Shown piece after piece: positions 26,026-34,119 of a DNA stretch of 36,766 nucleotides; position 1 is the stretch's first letter; each line of letters starts with the position of its first letter. The DNA is taken from contig CALUIE010000022.1 of NCBI GenBank assembly GCA_944320605.1, positions 1-36,766 of the forward strand, read 5' to 3'. The stretch is from an uncultured Phocaeicola sp. (GTDB taxonomy: Bacteria; Bacteroidota; Bacteroidia; Bacteroidales; Bacteroidaceae). The notes beneath the pieces were generated by a model. That model searched no databases. It worked only from the letters and a program-made list of their open reading frames with translations, and was not told the DNA's origin. The position numbers and the translations under genes are program-made.

Positions 26026-26060
26026 GTCTATTCTTGTTATTTTTGTCCTATTCTTAATAT
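26026..26060. promoter_or_regulatory. Direct repeat, candidate AraC-family operator
   Basis: CTATTCTT occurs at 26028-26035 and again at 26048-26055, exactly 20 bases apart. The flanks are similar: GTCTATTCTTGTTAT versus GTCCTATTCTTAATAT. The repeat abuts the -33 box of the leftward operon on its upstream side. Same-face direct half-sites adjoining the -35 region are the classical layout for AraC-type activators. The adjacent AraC gene makes this the obvious candidate ligand. Confidence 0.5.
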
Positions 26061-26128
26061 AAGCCATTTTTTACACATTCATAATAGATATAATCTTAAT
26101 ATTTTATGGACTTTTATTAATAAACGCA

Positions 26129-26158
26129 TTGGTCTATACTTCAAATTTATTAATTTTG
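26129..26158 (+). promoter_or_regulatory. Putative promoter of the AraC-family regulator
   Basis: The -7 box TAATTTTG (26151-26158) matches consensus, with TTGG (26129-26132) 18 bases before it as a partial -33 box. It places transcription start just upstream of the ATG at 26183 and rules against the in-frame ATG at 26129. Confidence 0.6.
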
Positions 26159-26182
26159 TATGCAACTAAAACATATATACTA

Positions 26183-27031
26183 ATGGATAATGCACTACCT
26201 AAATTCGACTTGCCGGAAGACTGGCTCACCGGTACGGATATAAGCAAAGAACTGTTAGGACTGTACAAAAACTACCCGGTCAGACTGAAATGCGAAATTA
26301 TAGCTCTTTGCATGGGAGGAGAAATCGAGGCTTCAGTAAACCTGAACCACTTCACTGTTAAGAAAAACGATATGATAACGCTTATGCCTGGATCCATATT
26401 CCAGATAAACGACCTTAAAGGAGAATTGAAAATATACTTTTTAGGATTCTCATCAAGATATGTGGAACAAAACGACAAAGCAAAAACGTTACTCGAGACA
26501 ATATATTCAACCATGAGGAAACCGAAAATGGCACTCAGCGAAAAAGGTGCCGCCATGGTGGAAAAATACTACAATCTGATGATAGACGTATATGAGAATT
26601 TCGACGAAAAAATAAGACAGGAAATTGCGGACAACATATTTGCGGACACACATAAAGGTATCGCGCTTATATATAAGAAGAAATCGGTAAAGGACGATTC
26701 GTCAACTTCGAAAAGCGAACAGCTTTGCAAGGGTTTCACGCAATTGGTCATGCAGCATTACAACGACAACAGGAACGTGGCATGGTATGCCGAAAAATTG
26801 GGAATAACTCATGCGCACTTATGTTCGATAGTAAAACAGGTCACAGGAAAGACTTGCGCGGACATAATATCGTCAATGGTTATAATGGACGCCAAATCAC
26901 AGCTGAAGTCCACACAGCAGAGCATACAGGCCATATCGGATTCCCTGAACTTTGCCAATATGTCATTCTTCGGGAAGTATTTTAAACGACACGTCGGAAT
27001 GAGCCCTCTGGAGTACAGAAATAAAGGATAA
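26183..27031 (+). CDS. AraC-family transcriptional regulator
   Basis: The 282-residue protein has a cupin-like N-terminal sensing domain (about residues 30-110: CEIIALCMGGEIEA, LNHFTVKKNDMITLMPGS) and a C-terminal AraC HTH domain (about 180-282). The latter shows RNVAWYAEKLGITHAHLCSIVKQVTGKT as the first helix-turn-helix and SIQAISDSLNFANMSFFGKYFKRHVGMSPLEYR as the second with the family signature. The start at 26183 (MDNALPKF) is preferred over 26129 because a -7 promoter box lies between them. It is divergent from the DUF4493/PCMD operon, so it is a probable activator of that operon and possibly of itself. The inducing ligand is unknown. Confidence 0.9.
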   Translation: MDNALPKFDLPEDWLTGTDISKELLGLYKNYPVRLKCEIIALCMGGEIEASVNLNHFTVKKNDMITLMPGSIFQINDLKGELKIYFLGFSSRYVEQNDKAKTLLETIYSTMRKPKMALSEKGAAMVEKYYNLMIDVYENFDEKIRQEIADNIFADTHKGIALIYKKKSVKDDSSTSKSEQLCKGFTQLVMQHYNDNRNVAWYAEKLGITHAHLCSIVKQVTGKTCADIISSMVIMDAKSQLKSTQQSIQAISDSLNFANMSFFGKYFKRHVGMSPLEYRNKG

Positions 27032-27066
27032 AAAAAACGATTCAAAAACATGAGCAAATTTCACCT

Positions 27067-27108
27067 AAAACACGGCCGTGTTCCAGCTTAAACACGGCCG
27101 TGTTTTTT
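27067..27108. terminator. Bidirectional terminator between AraC-family and MarC-family genes
   Basis: The arm 27067-27082 pairs perfectly with 27091-27106 across an 8-base loop. Each arm also contains a self-complementary ACACGGCCGTGT core. Six T follow on the plus strand and four on the minus strand, which suits the two converging genes. Confidence 0.9.
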
Positions 27109-27124
27109 CCTGAATAGCACAGAC

Positions 27125-27763
27125 TTATTTCAAGGCTTGAAACTGCTCTATGAGGGAAGTGAGATTTGCGGTGAAAAGTCTTGCCGAAATGGCTAATAGA
27201 ATTATACCGAAAAACTTGCGTATAACATATATTCCTCCTTTACCGAGGAAACGCTCTATCACATCTGTCAGTTTCAAAACCACAAACACCCACACCATAT
27301 TAAGAGTCAAAGCTAATATTATATTTATCGGGGCATACTCCGCACGCAACGACAACAAGGTAGTGAAAGCTCCGGCTCCGGCCAAAAGAGGAAAGACCAA
27401 AGGAACAAGCGTAGCTTCCTTTATCGGTCCTGTATTCTTAAATATTTCTATATCAAGAATCATCTCAAGCGACATCATAAATATAACGAAAGCACCTGCC
27501 ACAGCAAACGAAGCTATATCTACCTGGAAAAGGCGTAGCATCATATCACCCGCATAAAAGAAACCAAGCAATAAGGCAAAAGCTATCAAAGTAGCCTTCA
27601 TGGCATTTACAGGCCTACCCTTCTGCTTCAAGTCCAATATAATAGGTATGGAGCCTATTATGTCTATAACGGCAAACAACACTATGAATGCACTGAGAAA
27701 CTGCTGGAAATCAAATGACCCGAAAAAGGATATTACGGCAGGCTGAACATCTAACGTTTTCAT
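27125..27763 (-). CDS. MarC-family integral membrane protein
   Basis: The 212-residue inner-membrane protein has about six hydrophobic helices. The first is FQQFLSAFIVLFAVIDIIGSIPIIL, carrying the conserved 'VIDIIGSIP' feature of MarC/YhgN proteins. Later motifs include FAVAGAFVIFMMSLEMILDIE and LVPLVFPLLAGAGAFTTLLSL, typical of the family's second half. MarC proteins were once linked to multiple antibiotic resistance, but that link has not held up and the transported substrate is unknown. ATG 27763 is chosen; an in-frame start at 27808 lies upstream of the -7 box. It converges on the AraC gene and shares its terminator. Confidence 0.9.
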   Translation of the reverse strand: MKTLDVQPAVISFFGSFDFQQFLSAFIVLFAVIDIIGSIPIILDLKQKGRPVNAMKATLIAFALLLGFFYAGDMMLRLFQVDIASFAVAGAFVIFMMSLEMILDIEIFKNTGPIKEATLVPLVFPLLAGAGAFTTLLSLRAEYAPINIILALTLNMVWVFVVLKLTDVIERFLGKGGIYVIRKFFGIILLAISARLFTANLTSLIEQFQALK

Positions 27764-27787
27764 TTCTATAATGTATTTTTTACTATG

Positions 27788-27795
27788 CAAAAATA
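27788..27795 (-). promoter_or_regulatory. Putative -7 element of the MarC-family gene
   Basis: The minus strand reads TATTTTTG, a full TAnnTTTG match, 24 bases before the ATG at 27763. No convincing -33 box was found. Confidence 0.5.
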
Positions 27796-27880
27796 CATAA
27801 AAAATCATTATTCATGCACGTTAAGGAAAAAAATACTAAAAACCACATATATACAGATATATGGATACAAAATAAATTGT

Positions 27881-27888
27881 TAACTTTG
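27881..27888 (+). promoter_or_regulatory. Putative -7 element of the Crp/Fnr gene and following operon
   Basis: TAACTTTG matches TAnnTTTG, 42 bases before the ATG at 27931. The -33 region has no TTTG, which would suit a regulated promoter. Confidence 0.5.
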
Positions 27889-27930
27889 TATGTTAAAATA
27901 AAGATTTATACTCAATAAATTTAACGGATT

Positions 27931-28611
27931 ATGAAGGTTTCAATGTACGACACGTTACTGGAGCTGCCACTATTCCAGGGACTGACAAAGGAAAACATCA
28001 CAAGCATCATAGAGAAAGTAAAGATGGGCTTCCACAAATATGAGGCAAAGCAGAACATTGCTTCGCAGGATGACAGATGCAACAGTCTGATATTCATTCT
28101 TGACGGGAAAGTCGCCGTTACTACAAATGATGCCATTCATAACTTTAAGATTGTGGAAGAAGCTGAAGCTCCTTACATAATAGAACCGCAGTCACTATTC
28201 GGTATGCGTACAAAGTTTCATGCTTCATACACTGCAACCGGAGATGTAGAGACACTGAATATTGACAAAAGTTACATACTGACCAACCTGTGTAAATATG
28301 AGATTTTCAATCTTAACTATCTGAATATACTTAGTAACAGAGCACAGACAGCAAACAGTAAATTGTGGAACTCACACATAGGCAGTACAAGAGAAAAACT
28401 AATGAATTTCTTTGCTTTAAGATGTGTAATTCCATACGGGAAAAAGACTCTGTTTATCACAATGGAGGACTTGGCCTCGCTGATAGACGACACAAGAATA
28501 AATGTATCGAGAGCCCTGAATGAATTTCAGGAAAAAGGAATACTTACGCTGGGAAGAAAAAAAATAACCATAGAAGACTTGGCAAAACTTACCGAAGAAG
28601 TGAGGGGGTAG
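27931..28611 (+). CDS. Crp/Fnr-family transcriptional regulator
   Basis: The 226-residue protein has an N-terminal cyclic-nucleotide-binding-like beta-barrel (about residues 12-125; LFQGLTKENITSIIEKVKM, NSLIFILDGKVAVTT, PQSLFGM). A dimerisation helix follows, then a C-terminal winged helix (about 150-226) with STREKLMNFF, MEDLASLIDDTRINVSRALNEFQEKG and GRKKITIEDL. There is no cysteine cluster of the Fnr iron-sulfur type, and the cAMP-contact residues are not obvious, so the signal is unknown. It is followed at 37 bases by the M3 peptidase gene and may be the first gene of a housekeeping operon. A link to the surface operons is not evident. Confidence 0.9.
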   Translation: MKVSMYDTLLELPLFQGLTKENITSIIEKVKMGFHKYEAKQNIASQDDRCNSLIFILDGKVAVTTNDAIHNFKIVEEAEAPYIIEPQSLFGMRTKFHASYTATGDVETLNIDKSYILTNLCKYEIFNLNYLNILSNRAQTANSKLWNSHIGSTREKLMNFFALRCVIPYGKKTLFITMEDLASLIDDTRINVSRALNEFQEKGILTLGRKKITIEDLAKLTEEVRG

Positions 28612-28648
28612 TTTTTAATTGTCAGACAATAAAAAATATAAGATAAAT

Positions 28649-30685
28649 ATGACAAATCCATTTTTACAACCATATAACACACCGCACGACACCACACCTT
28701 TCGACAGAATAAAAATTTCCGACTATGAACCTGCCATAAGGGAGGGAATGAAAGTGGAAGACGAAGAGATAAACGCTATTATAGAGAATACGGAAGAACC
28801 TGATTTCGGGAATACAATACTTACACTGGAACATTCAGGAAAGCTCTTGGACAGGGTTACTACAGTATTCTTTAATCTGATGAGTGCGGAAACAAACGAT
28901 GAGTTGGATGCCATAGCAGAAAAATTAATGCCGGAACTGACGGAACACAGCAACAATATAAGCCTGAATCCGGTATTGTTCGAAAAAGTAAAAAAAGTAT
29001 ATGAGAAAAAAGACAGCCTGAAACTGACAGCCGAAGAGAACAGGCTGTTGGAAAAGACATACGACGGATTTATCAGAAACGGAGCTAACTTAAGCGATGA
29101 CGATAAGGAAACTTTCAGAAAGTTGTCTGCCGAACTAAGTTCGCTTACCCTGAAATTCTCGCAGAACCATCTGAAGGAGACTAACAAATACGAACTGCAT
29201 ATTACAGACAGAAAAGACCTGGAAGGACTGCCAGAAAGTGCTGTTGAAGCAGCCGAACATGCCGCAAAAGGTAAAGGCAAGGAAGGATGGATATTCACAC
29301 TGCAGGCACCAAGCTATGTCCCGTTCATGAAATACAGTAACCGCAGGGAACTGAGGAAACAGATGTATATGGCATACAACACTCAGTGTACACACGATGA
29401 CGAATGGAACAACACTGATATTGTAAAGCAATTAGTGAACAAACGTATGGAAATAGCACAGTTGCTCGGATTTGAGACGTATGCCGACTATGTTTTGAAA
29501 AAAAGAATGGCAGAAAACAGTGAGAATGTTTACAAACTACTTAACGATCTGTTGGAAGCATACTCTCCTGCCGCACATAAGGAGGTAGAAGAAATAGAAC
29601 TTTTGGCAAAGGAAACCGAGGGTAATGATTTTAAACTTATGCCATGGGACTTTTCATTCTATGCAGAGAAACTTAAGAACCGCAAATACAGCCTTGACGA
29701 AGAGGCTTTGAGACCTTACTTCGAACTTGAGAAAGTAAAAGAAGGAGTATTCGGACTTGCCACAAGACTATACGGAATAACATTCCATGAGAACAAGGAT
29801 ATACCTGTGTATCATCCTGTTGTAAAGGCTTTTGATGTATTCGATGCTGACGGAAGTTTCCTTGCTGTGCTTTACACTGATTTCCATCCAAGGGAAGGGA
29901 AACGTTCCGGAGCATGGATGACAAGTTACAAGGAACAGTGGATAGAGGATGACGGAACAAACAGCCGTCCGCACGTGTCTGTTACAATGAACTTTACAAA
30001 ACCTACTGCCGACAAGCCTGCATTGCTCACATTCTCGGAAGTCAACACGTTCTTGCACGAATTCGGTCATGCACTGCACGGCATATTTGCCAACACACGT
30101 TTCCAGTGTATGAGCGGAACCAACGTATATTGGGATTTTGTGGAACTGCCGTCGCAGATTATGGAGAATTTTGCGGTGGAAAAGGAATTCCTTAATACAT
30201 TTGCCAGACACTACATAACAGGAGAAGTAATACCAGAACATCTCATAAAGAGCATTATAGACTCGCAAAACTTCAATGTGGCATACGCATGTCTGCGTCA
30301 GTTGAGTTTCGGATTCCTTGACATGGCATGGTACACCAGAAAAAATACTTTCGACGGAGATGTCAGAGATTATGAAAAGAAAGCATGGGAGAAAACACAG
30401 TTGCTTCCACAAGTTGACGAAACATGTATGAGCGTACAGTTCGGTCATATAATGTCCGGAGGATATTCAGCAGGATATTACAGCTACAAATGGGCTGAGG
30501 TATTGGATGCGGACGCTTTCTCTGTATTTAAGGAGAAAGGCATTTTCAACCGCGAAACAGCACAGTCTTTCAGAGACAACATTCTGTCAAAAGGCGGCAC
30601 AGAACATCCTATGACTTTATATAAACGCTTCCGAGGACAAGAACCGGGTATTGAAGCTCTTCTTAAGAGAAACGGAATAAAATAG
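28649..30685 (+). CDS. M3-family zinc metallopeptidase (Dcp/oligopeptidase type)
   Basis: The 678-residue cytoplasmic-type peptidase degrades short peptides. The zinc motif HEFGHALHG lies at about residues 470-478, in the context EVNTFLHEFGHALHG typical of M3A. The third ligand is expected in the later segment DFVELPSQIMENF. The length suits peptidyl-dipeptidase Dcp or oligopeptidase A. It starts with ATG 28649 (MTNPFLQPYNTPHDTTPFD), since the longer frame begins with a TTG at 28619. There is no signal peptide. Dcp versus OpdA cannot be told apart by eye. It is cotranscribed with a small lipoprotein gene 7 bases downstream. Confidence 0.94.
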   Translation: MTNPFLQPYNTPHDTTPFDRIKISDYEPAIREGMKVEDEEINAIIENTEEPDFGNTILTLEHSGKLLDRVTTVFFNLMSAETNDELDAIAEKLMPELTEHSNNISLNPVLFEKVKKVYEKKDSLKLTAEENRLLEKTYDGFIRNGANLSDDDKETFRKLSAELSSLTLKFSQNHLKETNKYELHITDRKDLEGLPESAVEAAEHAAKGKGKEGWIFTLQAPSYVPFMKYSNRRELRKQMYMAYNTQCTHDDEWNNTDIVKQLVNKRMEIAQLLGFETYADYVLKKRMAENSENVYKLLNDLLEAYSPAAHKEVEEIELLAKETEGNDFKLMPWDFSFYAEKLKNRKYSLDEEALRPYFELEKVKEGVFGLATRLYGITFHENKDIPVYHPVVKAFDVFDADGSFLAVLYTDFHPREGKRSGAWMTSYKEQWIEDDGTNSRPHVSVTMNFTKPTADKPALLTFSEVNTFLHEFGHALHGIFANTRFQCMSGTNVYWDFVELPSQIMENFAVEKEFLNTFARHYITGEVIPEHLIKSIIDSQNFNVAYACLRQLSFGFLDMAWYTRKNTFDGDVRDYEKKAWEKTQLLPQVDETCMSVQFGHIMSGGYSAGYYSYKWAEVLDADAFSVFKEKGIFNRETAQSFRDNILSKGGTEHPMTLYKRFRGQEPGIEALLKRNGIK

Positions 30686-30692
30686 CTATATA

Positions 30693-31157
30693 ATGAGAAT
30701 GAATATAAAATATATACTGATGTTGATTATCTTGCCGTTTGCATTATGCGGATGCAATCAGGAAGATGATGTCTTTGAGATTTTTTCAAGCGGTACATGG
30801 AGAGTAAACAACTATTATACAGACTGTAACTGGAACAATCTGGCATACAAACCTGGAAATCCGGTTTTCACTACTGAAAATGATCTGAAAGTTGTAAACT
30901 CATTCACTGTAGTATTTGAAGAAGACGGAAGCATGAAAGGAGATATTGAAGGAGGAACATTCACTGCCAGATGGAGTGCCAATCCGGAAGACAGAAGTTT
31001 CAGCATTACCAACATAAATGCCACTATAAGCCTGTCAGGTAAGAATGCCGAATTCATTACAAGACTAAAGAACGTAAAATTCTATCAGGGAGACAGTAAG
31101 ACTATGCAACTTGCGCCTCAGGAAAAAACGACTTATATCCAATTCAATCACAGATAA
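30693..31157 (+). CDS. Small lipoprotein, lipocalin-like in size (possible DUF4847)
   Basis: The 154-residue lipoprotein has signal MRMNIKYILMLIILPFALCGC (Cys21) followed by NQEDDVFEIF, an acidic surface-export-like start. The body begins 'SGTWRVNNYY', recalling lipocalin-like or META-type barrels whose first strand holds a GxW motif. It continues with beta strands (SFTVVFEEDGSMKGDI, TFTARWSAN, RSFSITNINATIS). DUF4847 is my best guess for the family but is not secure. It lies in a run of housekeeping genes, 7 bases after the M3 gene and 15 before the dCMP deaminase gene. An alternative start is ATG 30699. Confidence 0.7.
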   Translation: MRMNIKYILMLIILPFALCGCNQEDDVFEIFSSGTWRVNNYYTDCNWNNLAYKPGNPVFTTENDLKVVNSFTVVFEEDGSMKGDIEGGTFTARWSANPEDRSFSITNINATISLSGKNAEFITRLKNVKFYQGDSKTMQLAPQEKTTYIQFNHR

Positions 31158-31172
31158 AGACATTTTTATTAT

Positions 31173-31604
31173 ATGGAACAGGAAAACAAACAAGAAATAT
31201 TAGACAAAAGATATATGCGCATGGCCCGTATATGGGCAGAAAACTCATACTGCAAACGCCGTCAGGTTGGAGCATTGATAGTGAAAGACAAGATGATTAT
31301 ATCTGACGGATATAACGGAACTCCGTCCGGATTCAGTAACGTATGCGAAGATGAAGATGGCCTGACAATACCATACGTTCTTCATGCCGAAGCAAATGCC
31401 ATAACAAAGATTGCGCGCTCGAACAACAGCAGCGAGGGAGCTACAATGTATGTCACAACATCACCTTGCATAGAATGTGCCAAGCTCATCATACAGGCCG
31501 GTATAAAAAGATTGGTGTATGGAGAGAAGTATCGTCTGGAAGACGGATTGAACCTGCTGAGGAAAGCAGGAATTGAGGTTGTTTACCTTGAAAATGAAAA
31601 ATAA
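31173..31604 (+). CDS. Deoxycytidylate (dCMP) deaminase
   Basis: The 143-residue zinc enzyme converts dCMP to dUMP, feeding dTMP synthesis. The zinc and catalytic site is HAEANAI (His71, Glu73) plus PCIECAK (Cys99, Cys102), the cytidine deaminase-like fold. The N-terminal RMARIWAENSYCKRRQVGALIV and the loop GYNGTPSGFSN are diagnostic for dCMP deaminase/ComEB-like proteins rather than cytidine deaminase. The downstream S41 protease gene starts about 25 bases later. The assignment is solid. Confidence 0.94.
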   Translation: MEQENKQEILDKRYMRMARIWAENSYCKRRQVGALIVKDKMIISDGYNGTPSGFSNVCEDEDGLTIPYVLHAEANAITKIARSNNSSEGATMYVTTSPCIECAKLIIQAGIKRLVYGEKYRLEDGLNLLRKAGIEVVYLENEK

Positions 31605-31629
31605 ACTGTATAACATAAAATCTATATAT

Positions 31630-33291
31630 ATGGACAATAAGTATAAACGTTTCATGCCGATATTGTTGGCTGTAGGAATAGTGATCGGTATTGCTATAGG
31701 AGTGTTTTACACAAACCTTTACTCCGGAAACAGACTCGGAGTTATAAAAGGTTCTTCGAATAAAATTAATGCTCTTCTGAGAATTGTGAATGACTCGTAT
31801 GTGGATACTGTAAAGATGGAAGATTTGGTAGAAAAGACCATGCCTCTGATTCTGTCTGAACTTGATCCTCACTCATCATATATCCCTGCAAAAGATCTGG
31901 AAGAAGTCAATTCGGGACTGAAGGGACATTTCAGCGGAATTGGTATCCAGTTTACCATCAAGGACGACACTATACACGTAAACAGTGTGATACCTGGCGG
32001 ACCATCGGAAAAGGTAGGACTTATGGCAGGCGACCGCATTATAGAGGTGGATGACTCGGCTTTCGTTGGAAAGAAAGTGACAAACAATGAGGCTATGAGA
32101 AGGCTGAAAGGTGAAAAGGGAAGTAAAGTAAAACTTGGCATTTTCCGTCCGGGTGAAACAGAAATACTTCATTTTACGATAATCAGAGGTGACATTCCTG
32201 TTAAAAGCGTTGACGCGGCATACATGATAGACGGTAAGTGGGGATTCGTGAAAGTAAACAAATTCGGAGAAACAACTTATCCGGAACTGCTTTTCGCGCT
32301 GGCAAAACTGAATCAGGAGAATATGCAGGGCCTTATAGTTGACTTACGTGGAAACACCGGAGGATACATGGCTGCTGCCATACAGATGGTAAATGAATTC
32401 TTGCCGGCAAACAAACTTATAGTTTATACCGAAGGCAGAAAATATCCAAGGGAAAATTATACATCAAACGGTACGGGAAGCAGCCAGTCACTGCCTATAA
32501 TTGTATTGGTGGACGAGGGTTCGGCATCTGCCAGCGAAATTTTTGCAGGAGCGATACAGGATAATGACAGGGGTACTATCATAGGACGTCGCTCATTCGG
32601 TAAAGGACTTGTGCAACAGCCTATAGAGTTCAACGACGGTTCTGCCATAAGACTTACAATAGCAAGATACCATACTCCATCAGGAAGATGTATCCAAAAG
32701 CCATACGAGCAAGGAAACGGAGCAGAGTATGAAATGGATCTGTTGACAAGATATGAACATGGAGAATTTTTCTCGGCAGACAGTATCAAGCAAAATGAAA
32801 AGGAAATTTACTACACCGGACAGGGAAGAAAGGTTTATGGAGGTGGTGGAATCATGCCAGACATATTCGTACCACACGACACTTTAGGTATGACATCTTA
32901 CTTCAGAATGGCTGCAAACAGGGGGTTTATAATAAGATATGCTTTCGACTATACAGACCAGAACAGAAATATACTGGCCGACTACAAAACGGGAGATGAA
33001 CTGTGCGACTATCTTAAGACACAGAATCTGCTGGTTAAATTCTCGAAATGGGCAGAAAAGAAAGGGCTGAAGAGAAGGAACAACATGTTGATTACATCAA
33101 AAGACTTGTTTGAGACAAGTATATACGGCAACATTATATATAACATGTTGGGTATAGAAGAATATATCAAATATCTGAACAAAACAGACAATACTGTGCT
33201 GAAAGCGGTGGAAGTGCTTGAAAAAGGCGAGTCTGTACCACAAGCACCTGAAACGACAGATAAACAAAAATCAGAAAAAGAAGCGGCATAA
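31630..33291 (+). CDS. S41-family C-terminal processing peptidase with PDZ domain
   Basis: The 553-residue serine protease is anchored or exported by the N-terminal helix MPILLAVGIVIGIAIGVFY. A PDZ domain follows (about residues 95-175: GIGIQFTIKDDTIHVNSVIPGGPSEKVGL). The catalytic core has the GSASASEIFAG motif (Ser near 300) and FGKGLVQ (Lys325), matching the Ser-Lys dyad spacing of Prc/CtpA. The longer frame begins with TTG at 31573 and overlaps the deaminase gene; ATG 31594 is possible, but ATG 31630 gives a normal leader. It is expected to act in the periplasm on protein C-termini. The stop overlaps the next ATG (TAATG). Confidence 0.93.
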   Translation: MDNKYKRFMPILLAVGIVIGIAIGVFYTNLYSGNRLGVIKGSSNKINALLRIVNDSYVDTVKMEDLVEKTMPLILSELDPHSSYIPAKDLEEVNSGLKGHFSGIGIQFTIKDDTIHVNSVIPGGPSEKVGLMAGDRIIEVDDSAFVGKKVTNNEAMRRLKGEKGSKVKLGIFRPGETEILHFTIIRGDIPVKSVDAAYMIDGKWGFVKVNKFGETTYPELLFALAKLNQENMQGLIVDLRGNTGGYMAAAIQMVNEFLPANKLIVYTEGRKYPRENYTSNGTGSSQSLPIIVLVDEGSASASEIFAGAIQDNDRGTIIGRRSFGKGLVQQPIEFNDGSAIRLTIARYHTPSGRCIQKPYEQGNGAEYEMDLLTRYEHGEFFSADSIKQNEKEIYYTGQGRKVYGGGGIMPDIFVPHDTLGMTSYFRMAANRGFIIRYAFDYTDQNRNILADYKTGDELCDYLKTQNLLVKFSKWAEKKGLKRRNNMLITSKDLFETSIYGNIIYNMLGIEEYIKYLNKTDNTVLKAVEVLEKGESVPQAPETTDKQKSEKEAA

Positions 33292-33842
33292 TGGAAGAAA
33301 AGGACAATATCAGGAAACGAATTTCCGAAAAGAAGAAAGAGTTTTCGGAAGATGAATTGAAAACATTATCTTCCGAAATCATGGAAAGACTGGAAGATAA
33401 TGTAGTCCTGAAATGTGCAAAAACTGTATTGATGTATTATTCTCTTCCTGACGAAGTTTTTACTCACGATTTTATAGAAAAATGGAGTAAGGAAAAAACA
33501 ATCTTGTTGCCGGTTGTAAAAGGCGACGATTTGGAACTTAAGGTTTACACCGGTAGAGAATGTATGCAAAAAGGATGTTTCAATATTGATGAACCTCAGG
33601 GAGAAATCTACAATAATCTGACATCAATAGATGTTGCTGTGATACCCGGAGTATCATTTGACAGACATGGAAACAGACTTGGCCGAGGAAAAGGATTTTA
33701 TGACCGTTTTTTAAAAAAACTGAATACTTTCAAAATTGGTGTCTGTTTCGATTTCCAGTTAAATGATGAAATACCGCACGGAGAACATGACATTGCAATG
33801 GACGAGGTATGGACAGAGAACGGATATGTCAGCAAAAAATAA
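33291..33842 (+). CDS. 5-formyltetrahydrofolate cyclo-ligase
   Basis: The 183-residue ATP-dependent enzyme recycles 5-formyl-THF to 5,10-methenyl-THF in the cytoplasm. The start has a basic N-terminal helix (RKRISEKKKEFSEDEL) as in the family. The conserved C-terminal signature GVSFDRHGNRLGRGKGFYDRFL contains the nucleotide and substrate loop. Length and layout fit YgfA/MTHFS. Its ATG overlaps the stop of the S41 protease gene by one base, so it is translationally coupled. The 3' end overlaps the converging DciA-like gene by 14 bases. Confidence 0.93.
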   Translation: MEEKDNIRKRISEKKKEFSEDELKTLSSEIMERLEDNVVLKCAKTVLMYYSLPDEVFTHDFIEKWSKEKTILLPVVKGDDLELKVYTGRECMQKGCFNIDEPQGEIYNNLTSIDVAVIPGVSFDRHGNRLGRGKGFYDRFLKKLNTFKIGVCFDFQLNDEIPHGEHDIAMDEVWTENGYVSKK

Positions 33843-34119
33843 TATCTGTAATAACCTGGGCTCCTACACGGGAGTTCAGGTTTCTTATTAATATTTCGCG
33901 TCCCATCTGTAATTCCTGACGTATAACCGAGGATGAAAGTTGCACGTATAGGGTCTGGTTCTTTATATATATATTGGTAGTATGTCGGAATATCACCGGT
34001 CCTACAACATCTTTCCACGATTCGATGAGACGATACTGATTAAGAGGAGTTTCCAACCCTTCCTGACGCAAGAGCTGCATTATCACATCGCCTAACTTTT
34101 CTGTGTTATTCCGCTTCAT
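33829..34119 (-). CDS. DciA/DUF721-family protein
   Basis: The 96-residue protein begins MKRNNTEKLGDVIMQLLRQ. The conserved DUF721 core is ESWKDVVGPVIFRHTTNIYIKNQTLYVQLSSSVIRQEL. DciA-type DUF721 proteins help load the replicative helicase; whether this short form does so is inferred. It overlaps the 3' end of recF by 14 bases and is likely cotranslated with it, a common arrangement in this phylum. The frame opens with a TTG one codon upstream, but ATG 34119 is preferred. Confidence 0.85.
   Translation of the reverse strand: MKRNNTEKLGDVIMQLLRQEGLETPLNQYRLIESWKDVVGPVIFRHTTNIYIKNQTLYVQLSSSVIRQELQMGREILIRNLNSRVGAQVITDIIFC

Noticed and set aside
29768-30448. A 226-codon antisense frame in the M3 peptidase gene
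   Set aside because: It is opposite a conserved coding region containing the HEFGH motif and is rich in Cys and His without a domain pattern.
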